Positions 1 through 10,021 are shown, numbered from the stretch's first letter. The stretch is DNA of 51,257 bases from Oscillibacter sp. (GCA_022652815.1 JALCRR010000011.1:1-51257); one strand, 5' to 3'. Made by a program: numbers and translations. Notes: generated from the letters alone by a model not told the origin.

Positions 1-570
1 AAAAATCCATGCCATTTCCACTGTTCCGGGGTGGGCTCCGCCGGTGTAAGTCTCATACAGACCGGAGATGCTCACCATGTGGTCTGTCTGCCAGGAGGTA
101 AAATTGAACTGGCTGGTATAGCTCTCCGGCCACTCTTGATTGTTTCCCGCACGAAAGGCATAATCCTCCTGCGCCATCTCAATCAGATTCTGAAAATCCT
201 CGGCATCTTCACTCCACTGGGCAAATTTTGCATTAAATGCTCTTACGGTGGCAAGCGCACGGACTTGGGCCTCATCTCCGTCCTCCGTCACTTCCGAGCC
301 GTCATCCAGATAGGCGTGCAGAACCGGCACCGCATTGTGCCCGCTCAGTAAAAGCGTGCCATCCTCGGCGGTCACATTTTTCTGCCACTCGACTCGTTCC
401 ACGGTATAGGTGATTGTCTCTTGAATTTGGGGAGCGGCAATCTCTGCGGAGAGATCCGGGGGAATTGGCAGAGTAGCAGCGGAAGACGATGGAGCAGCAC
501 TGCTGCCGCAGCCCGCCAGAAGCGACGCCGCCAGCACACAGGTGCCCAGAATCATCCAGTGTTTCTTCAT
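1..570 (-). CDS. Lipoprotein with RsiV/PdaC-like (DUF3298/DUF4163) domain, partial
   Basis: The gene starts at the ATG at 570 and runs off the left edge, so only about 190 residues are visible. The N-terminus is a lipoprotein signal peptide with a lipobox (LLAGC) near residue 20, followed by a Ser/Ala-rich linker, so the protein should be anchored outside the membrane. The motif YTGGAHP near the edge is characteristic of the DUF3298/DUF4163 family, which includes the anti-sigma factor RsiV and the PdaC deacetylase N-domain. A purine-rich ribosome site (gagagga) lies about 8 nt upstream. Only 16 nt separate it from the end of tmcAL, so the two are probably cotranscribed. Whether it binds a ligand or precedes an enzymatic domain cannot be judged because the C-terminus is missing. 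Confidence 0.75.
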   Translation of the reverse strand, partial: MKKHWMILGTCVLAASLLAGCGSSAAPSSSAATLPIPPDLSAEIAAPQIQETITYTVERVEWQKNVTAEDGTLLLSGHNAVPVLHAYLDDGSEVTEDGDEAQVRALATVRAFNAKFAQWSEDAEDFQNLIEMAQEDYAFRAGNNQEWPESYTSQFNFTSWQTDHMVSISGLYETYTGGAHPGTVEMAWIF

Positions 571-586
571 GTTTTGCGTTCCTCTC

Positions 587-1795
587 TTATCGAATCACCG
601 GCCCCTCCCTCCATTCCAATCCGCCGCAGGCGGCAGCAATGTCGGGGTATGCCAGTGCATACAAATCGGTTGCGCGAGCCTCCAGTGCAAAGAGGTGCTG
701 CGCCTGCGCGCTGAGTTTTCGTACATCAGCGGGTTTTGTCAAAACAGGGACAGACGCGGTTGTGCGCATCTGTGCCAACAGTGCGCGCCCCGTCTCATTG
801 GCAGCCAGTACCCGCAGATAGGGCACCTTCGCCAAAAAGTCCTCCGGCTGAAGGCCCAGATAGGCCCAGAGCATCATCCGGGACAGGCGGGTGTATGCAT
901 AGCGCTTCGTCTTGGCCGCCGCCAGAATTTTCTCCGGCGATGCAGCCGTCCGGCTGGCATCGTACAGCCGGTGATAGAGTCCCTCTTTCCCGCTGTCCAG
1001 CCGGGCAAAGTCCTCCTCGGTCATACAGCGGAGACGGTACAGCATGGCCTGCCGGCAATTTTCCGTAAAAACCGGCGCACGGCCGGCAATTTTTTCTCTT
1101 TGATAAAGCTCTGCCATGGCAGGTGCCATCTCCCGCAAAGCCAGATCATCATTTCCCTGCCGCAGCGCTTCCCGAATGGCACCGGCGGAAAAGGGACCGT
1201 CCGCACCTTCCACCCCATGATGCGCCATGCCTGTTCTCTGCACGGTCACAGGCGTGACAGGGAGCTTTCGGTGCAGCAGAGCCTTGCAGTATTCCACACC
1301 CAAAAGGTTGTTTGGATCGCTCAAAAGCGCCGCATTCTCCGGGGAAAGGAACCTGCGCGCTACCCGCTGACGAGCTGCGGGAAAACTGTCCCCCGCCGTC
1401 AGTTCTTCTTTTAAGGCTGCGGAAAATTCTGGTGTGAGCAGCACCTTTGCGGCACGCTGAAGTGCCCGTGCATCGCCGCACTCGCTGCCAAAGGACAGAT
1501 GGGTAACAAGGCCCGTCCCGGCAAGTACCTGTACGCCGCCGTCTGCAAATTGCTCCGCCGAGGAAACCGCCCACGGAAGCGGCAGCTCCACCACCAGGTC
1601 GGCGCCGCTGCGAACAGCGGCCTCTGCACGAACGTGCTTTCGCACAAGTGCAAAGTCGCCCCGCTGGGTGAAATTACCGCTCATGGCACAGATCACCGCA
1701 CACCCAGGCTCCCAAAGGGCTTTTGTCCGCGCAATCTGATACAAATGTCCACCATGAAGGGGATTATACTCCGCTATAATACCAGCAACCTGCAT
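587..1795 (-). CDS. tmcAL: tRNA(Met) cytidine acetate ligase TmcAL
   Basis: TmcAL (formerly YlbM/DUF795) uses ATP and acetate to make N4-acetylcytidine at the wobble position of elongator tRNA(Met). The 402-residue product opens with VAGIIAEYNPLHGGH, the nucleotidyltransferase-type ATP-binding signature of the family (HGGH at residues 14-17), followed by the conserved MSGNFTQRGDFA and PLPWAVSSAEQFA segments. The ATG at 1795 was chosen because a gaggtga ribosome site lies 5 nt upstream and family members begin here; the frame stays open further upstream without conserved content. It is followed 16 nt later by a lipoprotein gene. A link between acetate from the neighbouring ackA and this acetate-using enzyme is only suggestive. 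Confidence 0.93.
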   Translation of the reverse strand: MQVAGIIAEYNPLHGGHLYQIARTKALWEPGCAVICAMSGNFTQRGDFALVRKHVRAEAAVRSGADLVVELPLPWAVSSAEQFADGGVQVLAGTGLVTHLSFGSECGDARALQRAAKVLLTPEFSAALKEELTAGDSFPAARQRVARRFLSPENAALLSDPNNLLGVEYCKALLHRKLPVTPVTVQRTGMAHHGVEGADGPFSAGAIREALRQGNDDLALREMAPAMAELYQREKIAGRAPVFTENCRQAMLYRLRCMTEEDFARLDSGKEGLYHRLYDASRTAASPEKILAAAKTKRYAYTRLSRMMLWAYLGLQPEDFLAKVPYLRVLAANETGRALLAQMRTTASVPVLTKPADVRKLSAQAQHLFALEARATDLYALAYPDIAAACGGLEWREGPVIR

Positions 1796-1986
1796 CCATT
1801 TCACCTCGATTTTATGACAAAAAAGTGACATTTTTGTAACCGAATTCTTGCTCGTCACTTTTTCTTTGAAATCGTGCCTATTATCCTGTTTTACAAATCA
1901 ATTTTATCACTTTTGCATCAATTTTAGACCGCCCTCATCCGCACATTGTCTCCTTTGTAAGCAGGAAGAGAACGAGTTTGTGCGCC

Positions 1987-4155
1987 TCAGTTCTCCGCTC
2001 CTCCCTGCAGGCTCTTGCGTTCAAGCTGCAGCCGCAGCTTGCGGAAGTCACGTTCACGGACCGCTTTTCCCACATGATGAAGCAAAATTTCAGGATTGTA
2101 CGGCTTTGCCACAAAGCTGTCTGCCCCCAGACGCAGAGCGCGCAGCTCGCCGTCGCTTCCCGCCTCACTGGTAATGACCACTGGGATCTCTTCCAGCGTG
2201 CCGTCGGTGCGCATCAGATCCAGCAACTGAAAGCCATCCATCACCGGCATTAGAAGATCCAGCATGATGCAGGAGATCTCGCTGTGATGCTCTTGAATGT
2301 AACGGTAGGCCTCTTCTCCGTTGCAGGCAGTTGCGGTGGCATAATCCGGTTCAAGCAGCTCCTTCAGAAGTTCGCGGTTGCACGCAACATCCTCCACAAT
2401 TAGGACAAGTGTACGGTCAGAGTCTTGCGTCCCGGCAAGAGGGCGGGATAGCTCCCGCTTTTTGTGTACCATATCCGGGTGGTTTTTCTCATAGTCGGTC
2501 ATATAGGTTTCAAAGCTTTCAACCGGCATGGGTTTTGCAAAGTAGAATCCTTGAATATAATTGCAGCCCATCGCTTTGAGCAGTTCGACTTCTTCTCGGG
2601 TCTCCACGCCTTCCGCAATCGTCGGCAGCTGAAGCCACTTGGACAGGCTGACAATAAAGCTCAGAACGCTGCGTTTGCTGTCCGGCAGAAGGCCGTCGCC
2701 TTTCTGTACGAACTTCATATCCAGTTTTAGCAGATCGATGGGCAGCTCGGAGAGCATATTCAAGGACGAATACCCCGAGCCGAAATCGTCCATCTCGATC
2801 AAAAAGCCCATCTTGCGAAGAGTCGACACTGCCGAGATGATCTGCTGGGGATGATCGGTGTATGCCGACTCTGTCACTTCAAAATGAAGCAGCTCGTGTG
2901 GAATTCCGTAGGAATCCACCAGTGCACAAATTGTCTGCGGCAAATCGTCCGAGACGAAATCTGCCCGGGACGCATTCACGGACACCGGGATCATCTCCCG
3001 CCCCTCCTGCATCCACCGCTTCAAAATTGCGCAGACTTCCTCCCACACATAACGGTCCAGCCTTGTGATAAAGCCGTTCCTCTCAAACAGGGGAATAAAT
3101 TCACCGGGGGAAACGAAGCCAAGTTCAGGATGCGACCAGCGAATCAGCGCCTCGGCACCGGCAATGATTCCGGTTTCAACGCAGTGCTTCGGCTGCATAT
3201 AAACCACGAACTGCCGTTCCTTCAAGGCCTGTTCCATGTAATTACAAAGCTGATGCTCGCGCAGCATTTTCTCACGCATGGAATCGTTGTAAACAGCATG
3301 GTAAACGCCGTATTTGTGCTTAATGGAGCCCAATGCCATCTGCGCAAGATCGCACATTGCGGCAATGGAAAGGGTGCGGTTTTCAACCTGATACACGCCA
3401 TACTGCATGATGAAATTCTTTACAGGTGCATTCTGGTAGGTCTTTGTATACAGACTTCCAACTTCTTCCTGCGTCCGCAGTGGGCGCCGCTTGCGGAGCA
3501 CCGCAAATGCGTCCGCGCCAAGTCGTCCGCACACGCCCTCTCCTTGCATGCACTCCTGCGCATGGCCGGCGATACAGCGCAAAAGTTCATCCCCGACCAG
3601 CATGCCGTATTTGTCGTTGATCATTTTAAAATTGTTGATATTGCTGCACACAATGTCATACTGCTCGTCCGGATGCTCCTCCAGCATTTGCTCGGCATGA
3701 CGGTAGAAAAACTCACGGGTATATACGCCGGTCAAGCGGTCTGTTTCCAGCTGGTTCAGCAGTGCCGCATTCTCGCACAGGCGCAGAATGCTTCTCACCC
3801 GATGGCAGACAACATCCGCCTTATACGGCTTCGTAATAAAATCCGATGCGCCGCACTCCAGTGACTGGATCTCCGCATTTTCTTGATCGCCGCCGGTGGT
3901 GACGACGGCGGGAATCAAGGTTAGGATTCCCGTTTCCTTCATTTTTTCAAGCACTTCATACCCGTTCATAACAGGCATGGCTAAGTCAAGAAGGACGAGG
4001 GAAATCTCCTGCCTAAACTCCGCAAGGATTTCAAGCGCAACCTGTCCATTTTCCGCCTCCAGTGTCTTGAATCCGTCCGCTTCCAGAATTTTTACTAAAA
4101 TGCAGCGGTTGACAGGAGCATCATCCACTACCAGAATTGTCTTTTTTGAGGTCAT
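1987..4155 (-). CDS. REC-GGDEF(degenerate)-EAL-REC c-di-GMP signalling protein
   Basis: A 722-residue cytosolic protein with two receiver domains flanking a cyclic-di-GMP module. REC1 covers roughly residues 5-120 with phosphoacceptor Asp57 (LLDLAMP). The GGDEF-like domain is degenerate: the signature reads GADAF near residues 213-217, so cyclase activity is unlikely. The EAL domain is well kept, with EAL at 335-337 and the later DDFGSGYSS and AEGVET motifs, so phosphodiesterase activity is expected. REC2 lies at the C-terminus with Asp633 (MLDLLMP). The ATG at 4155 was chosen because it starts the receiver fold and has a gggaga site upstream. It lies downstream of an XRE-PAS regulator and a hybrid kinase on the same strand, which are plausible upstream partners. 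A 216-bp gap with a small hairpin separates it from the XRE-PAS gene. Confidence 0.9.
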   Translation of the reverse strand: MTSKKTILVVDDAPVNRCILVKILEADGFKTLEAENGQVALEILAEFRQEISLVLLDLAMPVMNGYEVLEKMKETGILTLIPAVVTTGGDQENAEIQSLECGASDFITKPYKADVVCHRVRSILRLCENAALLNQLETDRLTGVYTREFFYRHAEQMLEEHPDEQYDIVCSNINNFKMINDKYGMLVGDELLRCIAGHAQECMQGEGVCGRLGADAFAVLRKRRPLRTQEEVGSLYTKTYQNAPVKNFIMQYGVYQVENRTLSIAAMCDLAQMALGSIKHKYGVYHAVYNDSMREKMLREHQLCNYMEQALKERQFVVYMQPKHCVETGIIAGAEALIRWSHPELGFVSPGEFIPLFERNGFITRLDRYVWEEVCAILKRWMQEGREMIPVSVNASRADFVSDDLPQTICALVDSYGIPHELLHFEVTESAYTDHPQQIISAVSTLRKMGFLIEMDDFGSGYSSLNMLSELPIDLLKLDMKFVQKGDGLLPDSKRSVLSFIVSLSKWLQLPTIAEGVETREEVELLKAMGCNYIQGFYFAKPMPVESFETYMTDYEKNHPDMVHKKRELSRPLAGTQDSDRTLVLIVEDVACNRELLKELLEPDYATATACNGEEAYRYIQEHHSEISCIMLDLLMPVMDGFQLLDLMRTDGTLEEIPVVITSEAGSDGELRALRLGADSFVAKPYNPEILLHHVGKAVRERDFRKLRLQLERKSLQGGAEN

Positions 4156-4371
4156 TTGAAAGCTCTCCCAGCCGCATGTCAATGCGTTTATCTGTGTATA
4201 TTGATCGGTTTTTTTGTCCGATAAACTAATTTTTCTTTGGCGTTCGCCGCAGGTTCTCCGGTTTTGGTCATGCTTCGCTTTTTCATGCAAGCAGCCCTCC
4301 GACAGGGCTGTCTGATTTTTCGGAGAAAGGGTTTTTGCGCTCGATTTCTTCTTTTTACTCTCCGTGGGTTT

Positions 4372-5406
4372 TCACTCCTTCTCCGAACTCCCGTCCGATT
4401 CTACTTGATGAAACAGGCAATACAGGGTGATCCTTTTACTGCTGCGTTTCATCAGTCTGGCGATAATAAGAATTTTTTCATACTGGCCGCTGTTGACTTT
4501 CATCCGGACTTCTATGCTGACATTTCTTTTTTCCGCAAGCGCATTCCTAATTTTAGGCATGAGCCGTGGCTTGTCCTGCGGATGGATTAGGCAAATTTTC
4601 GAGGGGCCTTCCCGCAGCAGCATTCTGCTGCGTTCTTCACCGATCATCCCATACAGGACGTTATTCATAAACGCAAGCTCGATCCGATCATCTTGATACA
4701 CATGATAAATGCCCACGCCTGCCGGAATGTCATTTGCCAGTTCGTATAGTGTGCTGCGTTCAGCATCCTCCAGAGTGATATCTGTCAGACATACGATAAA
4801 GACGGACCGGCCTTTCATATTTGCAGCTTTGGCATGGATGAGGATTTTGCGGCCGTTTTCCGGAATCGTAATCATGGCATCCGTATGTCCCTGCGAATTG
4901 AGCTTCGACAAGGGGCAAAAATTGCAGGGTGCATTCCGGTGCCCGAAATAGTGATAGCACTGATTGCCTTCCTGCGGGGGAAAATTGATTTCTTCATCGG
5001 AAGAATCAACTTCCGTCCGGTACAGATTGGCAATCTGCTGGGCCTTTCTGTTGGTGTACAGCAGCCGATAGGTCTCCGCCTCCACAATATACAGCGCATT
5101 TGTCGATTCATCGGCCAGCTGAAAGAGAAATTCCCTGTCAATATCCGGGAATCCGTAGATTGCCGCAGAAAGCCCCCGCTTTGCGTCCGGCGCTAGCACC
5201 TCATTTAGGTAGGCGATGCAGTTTTCGGAAACTCCCTGCTCCTGGGCTATTTCAAGAATTTTTTTTGCGTTGCCGCGGTTGGGAAAGCCCTTCCCGTTTT
5301 CCCATCTATTTACGGTAACAAAGGCCTTGTTTAACTTTTTTGCCAGATCCTCCTGCGTCATTCCAGTCTCAAACCGCAGCAGTTTCAGCGCTTCCTGTAA
5401 GCTCAT
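4372..5406 (-). CDS. XRE-family HTH regulator with PAS-like sensor domains
   Basis: This 344-residue protein begins with a Cro/C1-type helix-turn-helix (about residues 4-60, with TQEDLAKKLNKAFVTVNRWENG as its core, quoted here only in part as TQEDLAKKL). The remainder resembles PAS sensor folds, for example the YIVEAETYRLLYTNRKAQQIA segment (core LLYTNRKA) and a second module starting near GVGIYHV. A CPLSK cysteine in an HRNAPCNFC context is a possible metal or redox site. No membrane segment is visible. The ATG at 5406 is preceded by a GA-rich ribosome site. It sits between the hybrid kinase and the EAL protein on the same strand, so it may be the transcriptional arm of that signalling cluster. 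The ligand is unknown. Confidence 0.8.
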   Translation of the reverse strand: MSLQEALKLLRFETGMTQEDLAKKLNKAFVTVNRWENGKGFPNRGNAKKILEIAQEQGVSENCIAYLNEVLAPDAKRGLSAAIYGFPDIDREFLFQLADESTNALYIVEAETYRLLYTNRKAQQIANLYRTEVDSSDEEINFPPQEGNQCYHYFGHRNAPCNFCPLSKLNSQGHTDAMITIPENGRKILIHAKAANMKGRSVFIVCLTDITLEDAERSTLYELANDIPAGVGIYHVYQDDRIELAFMNNVLYGMIGEERSRMLLREGPSKICLIHPQDKPRLMPKIRNALAEKRNVSIEVRMKVNSGQYEKILIIARLMKRSSKRITLYCLFHQVESDGSSEKE

Positions 5407-5572
5407 ATTCCTTCACCTTCCAGTTTTGTCCCTGTACCAAATTTCTCTTTGAAAACAGCCTGTCTCCATTCTGCATTCCGCTCAAGGGTGCAGGATTTTT
5501 TCGCTGTTGCAGGCGTCCGTGCAGGCAGCCATTCTTTTTCACAGCGGCTTCTCCCGGCTTGCTTTTGGAAGT

Positions 5573-8500
5573 TCAGTCATGCGGGGAAGCAGTTTGCTTT
5601 TCGTGGAAAAAGTATTCCAGCGTTTCGTAGAGTCTGTGGGGCTCAATCGGCTTTGCCAAATGGGCATTCATCCCGGCTTTTTGCGTTGCCTCCACATCCT
5701 CGCTGAGGGCATTGGCCGTCATCGCAATAATCGGAACTGACTTCGCATCCCTCCGTGGCAGACGGCGAATGGACTCCGCCGTTTCCAGTCCGTCCATCAC
5801 TGGCATCCGAATATCCATCAAAACCGCGTCATAATACCCGGTGGAAGCCCGGCGGAACATCTCCAGTCCCTGTTGTCCATTTTCCGCATGGTCGACTGTC
5901 ACGCCCTTTTCGTTCAACAGGCGGGCTGCAATCGTTGCATTGAGTGGATGATCCTCGCACAAAAGGACGCGCTTGCCGGCAAGCAGTCCCAGCTCCGGCG
6001 CCTTTTTGTGACTGCGCTGCCACGTCTCAATCTGCTCTTTTGTGGCGATGGGTAGCACGAGGGTAAAGGTGACGCGTGTTCCCTTGCCAAGCTTGCTTTC
6101 TACCGTGATTGTTCCGCCCATCAGTTCCACAAGCTGCTTGGTGATATTCATGCCCAAGCCGGTGCCCTGGGTCGTATTTTTGCGTGAGCTGTCAGCCTGG
6201 GAAAACGGCTCAAAGATATGGGGCAGATATTCGCTGCTCATGCCGATTCCGTCATCCTGAATGCAGATTTGGTCTGTCACAGCGCCGTCCTGCATGGCGA
6301 GGTTGGTCAAAGAGCAGGTGACATGCCCGCCTTCCGGCGTAAACTTGGCGGCATTACCCAGAATATTCATCACAATCTGTTCCACACGGCCCACATCAAC
6401 ATAAAGCATCAGTCCATGAAGTCCGTCGGTTCTGATTTCCAGATGAATGTGCTTTGCCTCAAGCGTGGCTTTTCCCAGCGAAATGATATTGTTGAAAATG
6501 GCTTCTCCGGCGCACACCGACGGATGCAGCTCCAGCTTTCCGCTTTCAATCCGGCTGACATCCAACGTATCATTGATCAGATTTAGCAGATATTGACCGG
6601 AAATCTCCATCTGTGAAAGATCCCGCTGGATGGCATCGTCCTGTGCGTATCCCTTCATTAGGCAGGCAAGTCCCAGCATGCCGTTTAGGGGAGTGCGCAT
6701 ATCGTGGCTCATGCGGGAGAGGAAATCGCTCTTGGCGCGATTGGCTCGGATGGCCTCATCCGCAGCGGCCTGCAGCGCCTGCTTTTGCTGCTGCTCCTCC
6801 CAGTACAGATCGGTAATGTCCTTGCAGATCACCACGATTTTTTCCCGGGATTCATCCAGATAATACGCCCGGACCGTTTTTCTCTGCCGCTCTCCGGCAG
6901 GGGTCATCACCCAGATAGTGATGCCGGCAGATCCGCCGCTGCGGAGAATTTTGTTCAAGTGATCAATCTGAAAGAATTGCGTGGCCGTCTGATAGTCGCC
7001 AACGCTGCAGATCTTCTCCAGATGCGTCACACTGTCAAGCGGGTATTCTTCTCTGAGCTCAACATTGGCAAGTGCCATCTTGACGCCGGCAAAGCGCATC
7101 ATACCCGTCTTGGCATTCACCAGCATGACGAAGTCGATTTCTTTATCCATTGCGCTGTCGATGGCAAGCTGGTTGGACTTTTCGCGGTCAATATCATAAT
7201 AATAGCCGTAAGAGATGACGTCTCCTGTTTCCGGGTTCTTGGCCAAATTGCTGATGGCGCGTATCCAGTGAAGTTCCCCGCCTCGCTGAATGCTTTGATA
7301 TTCCAGCACGTTCTCGTTTTTTCCACTGTGAAAGCACGCCAGCAGATGGCGGGCGTCCATAAATGCAGTGAAACGATGGCGATCATTTTCATTCGGAATT
7401 CGTTTCAAAACAAGCTCGATAACTTCTTGATAGGGCGTCTTTTTGGAGACCGCGACGAACGTGCCGTCTGCATAATGAATCTCCATCACGTAGCCCTTTG
7501 AAAGATTGGACACCACCGTGGCAGAGCTGTTCTTTTCGAGTAGCTTGCGGCGCGCAAGTTCTGCCTGATACTGCTGGTGCATGGCGGCATTGGCCGTTTC
7601 CAGTTTCTCTTGAATCTGCTTTGTTTCTTGAAAGTCCATAAAGCTGCAGTAAATCGTGGTCACGTTTTCTCGGCGTTCCGATACCTCTGCGTTCAAGTGA
7701 AGCCAGATATAGCTGCCGTCCTTTTTCTTCATCCGATAGTTCAAGCTAGCTTTTTCTGTCCCGCCGGAAAGCAGCGAAACGGCATCTTTAAAGCTGGGCC
7801 GGTCATCGGGATGAATGTTGTCAAAAAAGGCTGTGTTCTTCTCATGGACATGGTTTTCCCGCTTGTCCGACAGCAGCTCATAAAAGCTGTCGTTCAGATA
7901 GACCCGGTGGGCTTTTCCGTCGTACAGGTCAAAAATACCGATACCCCCGGGAATGTGGTCGACCAAGTTTTGAAGCTGAATCTGCCGCTCATGCTCTCTG
8001 CTCTCATCTGCGACATACAGGATATAAGCATCTGCGCCGTTCCAGTCCAGGGCTTTCGCGCGAATACTCAGATACAGTCTGTTTTGATAGGTGATGTGAA
8101 ATTCCGCATAGCGATCTGTGCGCAGCGCGTTAATCTGCTCCTGCGGCAAAAGTAGATTGTCGTTCAAGCGCAGTTCTGAAACCCGAGCCTCCGCCGTAAC
8201 TACATCCGCAGGAATCCCGTAAATACGATGCAGGGCGTCATTCATGTAAATAATCCGGCGGGTTGCCCGCTCGGCAATCAGTATTCCGTTTGCGGAATCC
8301 TCCACCACGCTGCGGTAAAGCGCAGTTTCCCTGGATGGCGTGGTAAACACGCAGTAATAGACAGGCGCATCGGCTTCCTCACGGATTTTTGTGGCGGCCA
8401 GTTGCACCCAGTTGGCCGTTCCGTCTTTGGACGTGAAGCGAAACACCATATTGATCTGCTCGTTGGAAAGGCATTTGCGCAAAGCCTCCGCAAAGCCCTT

Positions 8501-9832
8501 TCGGTCAATGGGCGCAATGACGTTTTCGATCAGCTGATCCCTGCGATTCAGCTCGTTGACTTCTTCTCTGGTTCTGCCGGAGATCTTTGCAAAGCCATCA
8601 CTGAAATACTCGCAGTTCAGTCTGTCGGTCACCTTAAAAATAGCGACTCCGCCGGGAAGTCCGTTGAGCAGGCTGTTCATCATCAGTTCCCGCTCGCGGT
8701 CAGCGTTGATGTCCAAAAGCATGCCGATAGTCCGGTTGGGTTTTCCGTCTTTGTCCTTGAGGTAAAAACCCATCATCCGGCACCACCGGTAAGAGCCGTC
8801 GACCATTTTCAGCCGGAGCGTCGCTTCCGCTCGGGGTTTCCCGCTCTTCGTATCCGCAAAAAACCGCTTTAAAACCGGCAGGTCGTCCGGATGCACGGTA
8901 TCTCCGTTCCCTCGGTTATGCAGAATATCGTCATTGCTGATTTGGCTTAGGGCATAACGCTTATACGCAGTTGATTTGAAAAACTCCCCTGTTTTGAAGT
9001 TCCACTCAAACACTGCGCCATTCAGTTCGTCGATAACCATCTGATACCGCTGGCGTTCCAGTAGCTCCGCAAGCTCAGCATTCTTCTCTTTCGTAATGTC
9101 GGTCACAGCGGAGGCAAGGAAATAGTTACCCGGCGTATCCTGCTTGATTGCGGCGTATCTGCGGCTGACCCAGCGAATTTTTCCGTCAGGGCGGAGCAGC
9201 TGATGCTCGACTATACCGGGTTTCCCCGTTTGAATTGCCTCATACACGGCCTTTTGGATTTTCACCAGATCTTTCTGCGAGACAAGCAGCTTGTCCAGCA
9301 GGTGCGCATTTTGGGAATACTGCTCTTTTTGAATGCCCAGCGTCTGATAAAACTGCTCATTTGCATAGACCAGCTTCTCCACGCCGTTTGTCACTTGAAA
9401 CAGGGAAACGCTGCTGGCCACGTTTTCTGCAATCATATTGATTTTCAGATACGATTCTTTTTCACTCGTAATATCGCTGAAGGAAGCAAACACATATTCC
9501 CGATCCCATAGCATAATTTTTGAGAGGTTCAGCTTGACCCAGGCAATGCTGCCATCCTTGCGGGTAATGCGGTATTCGTAATTTCTGGCAACGCCGTCTT
9601 TTTCAAACTGAAGTCCGCTCTGTGCGGCAGTTTTGCGGTCAGACGGAATCACCAGAGCCTTCATACCGTCCACCATGACCCGCTGATATTCCTCCCGGGT
9701 ATAGCCTACAATCCGAAAATACTCATCATTCAAAAAGGCAGGATATGCCGACTCCGTTTCAAACAGACCGATTCCGCACGGTGCCTGATTTAAAAGTTTC
9801 TTCAGCTGCTTCAGCCCTTCGCTCTGGTCCAT
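5573..9832 (-). CDS. Soluble hybrid histidine kinase with about eight PAS-like modules
   Basis: This 1419-residue protein has no membrane segment or signal peptide. The first ~1000 residues are a tandem string of about eight PAS/PAC-like modules, recognisable by repeated endings such as SDITSEKE, TDITKEKN and DITDLYW. A HisKA domain follows with phospho-acceptor His1043 in MSHDMRTPLNG. The HATPase_c domain has an N-box (NILGNAAKFT), G1 (DDGIGMS) and G2 (GTGLGM). A C-terminal receiver carries Asp1340 (LMDIRMPVMDG). There is no HPt domain, so phosphotransfer beyond the receiver would need another protein. An AT-rich region with a good promoter precedes it. The downstream XRE-PAS and EAL genes on the same strand may act with it. 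The PAS count is by eye. Confidence 0.92.
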   Translation of the reverse strand: MDQSEGLKQLKKLLNQAPCGIGLFETESAYPAFLNDEYFRIVGYTREEYQRVMVDGMKALVIPSDRKTAAQSGLQFEKDGVARNYEYRITRKDGSIAWVKLNLSKIMLWDREYVFASFSDITSEKESYLKINMIAENVASSVSLFQVTNGVEKLVYANEQFYQTLGIQKEQYSQNAHLLDKLLVSQKDLVKIQKAVYEAIQTGKPGIVEHQLLRPDGKIRWVSRRYAAIKQDTPGNYFLASAVTDITKEKNAELAELLERQRYQMVIDELNGAVFEWNFKTGEFFKSTAYKRYALSQISNDDILHNRGNGDTVHPDDLPVLKRFFADTKSGKPRAEATLRLKMVDGSYRWCRMMGFYLKDKDGKPNRTIGMLLDINADRERELMMNSLLNGLPGGVAIFKVTDRLNCEYFSDGFAKISGRTREEVNELNRRDQLIENVIAPIDRKGFAEALRKCLSNEQINMVFRFTSKDGTANWVQLAATKIREEADAPVYYCVFTTPSRETALYRSVVEDSANGILIAERATRRIIYMNDALHRIYGIPADVVTAEARVSELRLNDNLLLPQEQINALRTDRYAEFHITYQNRLYLSIRAKALDWNGADAYILYVADESREHERQIQLQNLVDHIPGGIGIFDLYDGKAHRVYLNDSFYELLSDKRENHVHEKNTAFFDNIHPDDRPSFKDAVSLLSGGTEKASLNYRMKKKDGSYIWLHLNAEVSERRENVTTIYCSFMDFQETKQIQEKLETANAAMHQQYQAELARRKLLEKNSSATVVSNLSKGYVMEIHYADGTFVAVSKKTPYQEVIELVLKRIPNENDRHRFTAFMDARHLLACFHSGKNENVLEYQSIQRGGELHWIRAISNLAKNPETGDVISYGYYYDIDREKSNQLAIDSAMDKEIDFVMLVNAKTGMMRFAGVKMALANVELREEYPLDSVTHLEKICSVGDYQTATQFFQIDHLNKILRSGGSAGITIWVMTPAGERQRKTVRAYYLDESREKIVVICKDITDLYWEEQQQKQALQAAADEAIRANRAKSDFLSRMSHDMRTPLNGMLGLACLMKGYAQDDAIQRDLSQMEISGQYLLNLINDTLDVSRIESGKLELHPSVCAGEAIFNNIISLGKATLEAKHIHLEIRTDGLHGLMLYVDVGRVEQIVMNILGNAAKFTPEGGHVTCSLTNLAMQDGAVTDQICIQDDGIGMSSEYLPHIFEPFSQADSSRKNTTQGTGLGMNITKQLVELMGGTITVESKLGKGTRVTFTLVLPIATKEQIETWQRSHKKAPELGLLAGKRVLLCEDHPLNATIAARLLNEKGVTVDHAENGQQGLEMFRRASTGYYDAVLMDIRMPVMDGLETAESIRRLPRRDAKSVPIIAMTANALSEDVEATQKAGMNAHLAKPIEPHRLYETLEYFFHEKQTASPHD

Positions 9833-9992
9833 ATGTGCGATCCTTTCTCAATGAATGTCTGTATTCATTGATCTTAGTCAGCCGTTCTGTTTGCAAGTAT
9901 TTTGAAAAGATGGAAACAATCAATATCTGCAAAAAATATCGTTTCCAAGCAGGTTCCTTCCAGTTTCATTTATGCGATGATATATATCATTT

Positions 9993-10021
9993 ATTATATC
10001 ATCTTGTTTTCCTCAAATCAA
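9993..10021 (-). promoter_or_regulatory. Promoter of the hybrid kinase gene
   Basis: Reading the minus strand, TTGATT (10016-10021) is followed after exactly 17 nt by TATAAT (9993-9998). The start codon is about 160 nt downstream, leaving a long leader with a palindrome at 9977-9990. Confidence 0.7.

Noticed and set aside
1987..4155. Active diguanylate cyclase
   Set aside because: The GGDEF signature is GADAF, so catalysis is not expected; only the EAL half looks active.
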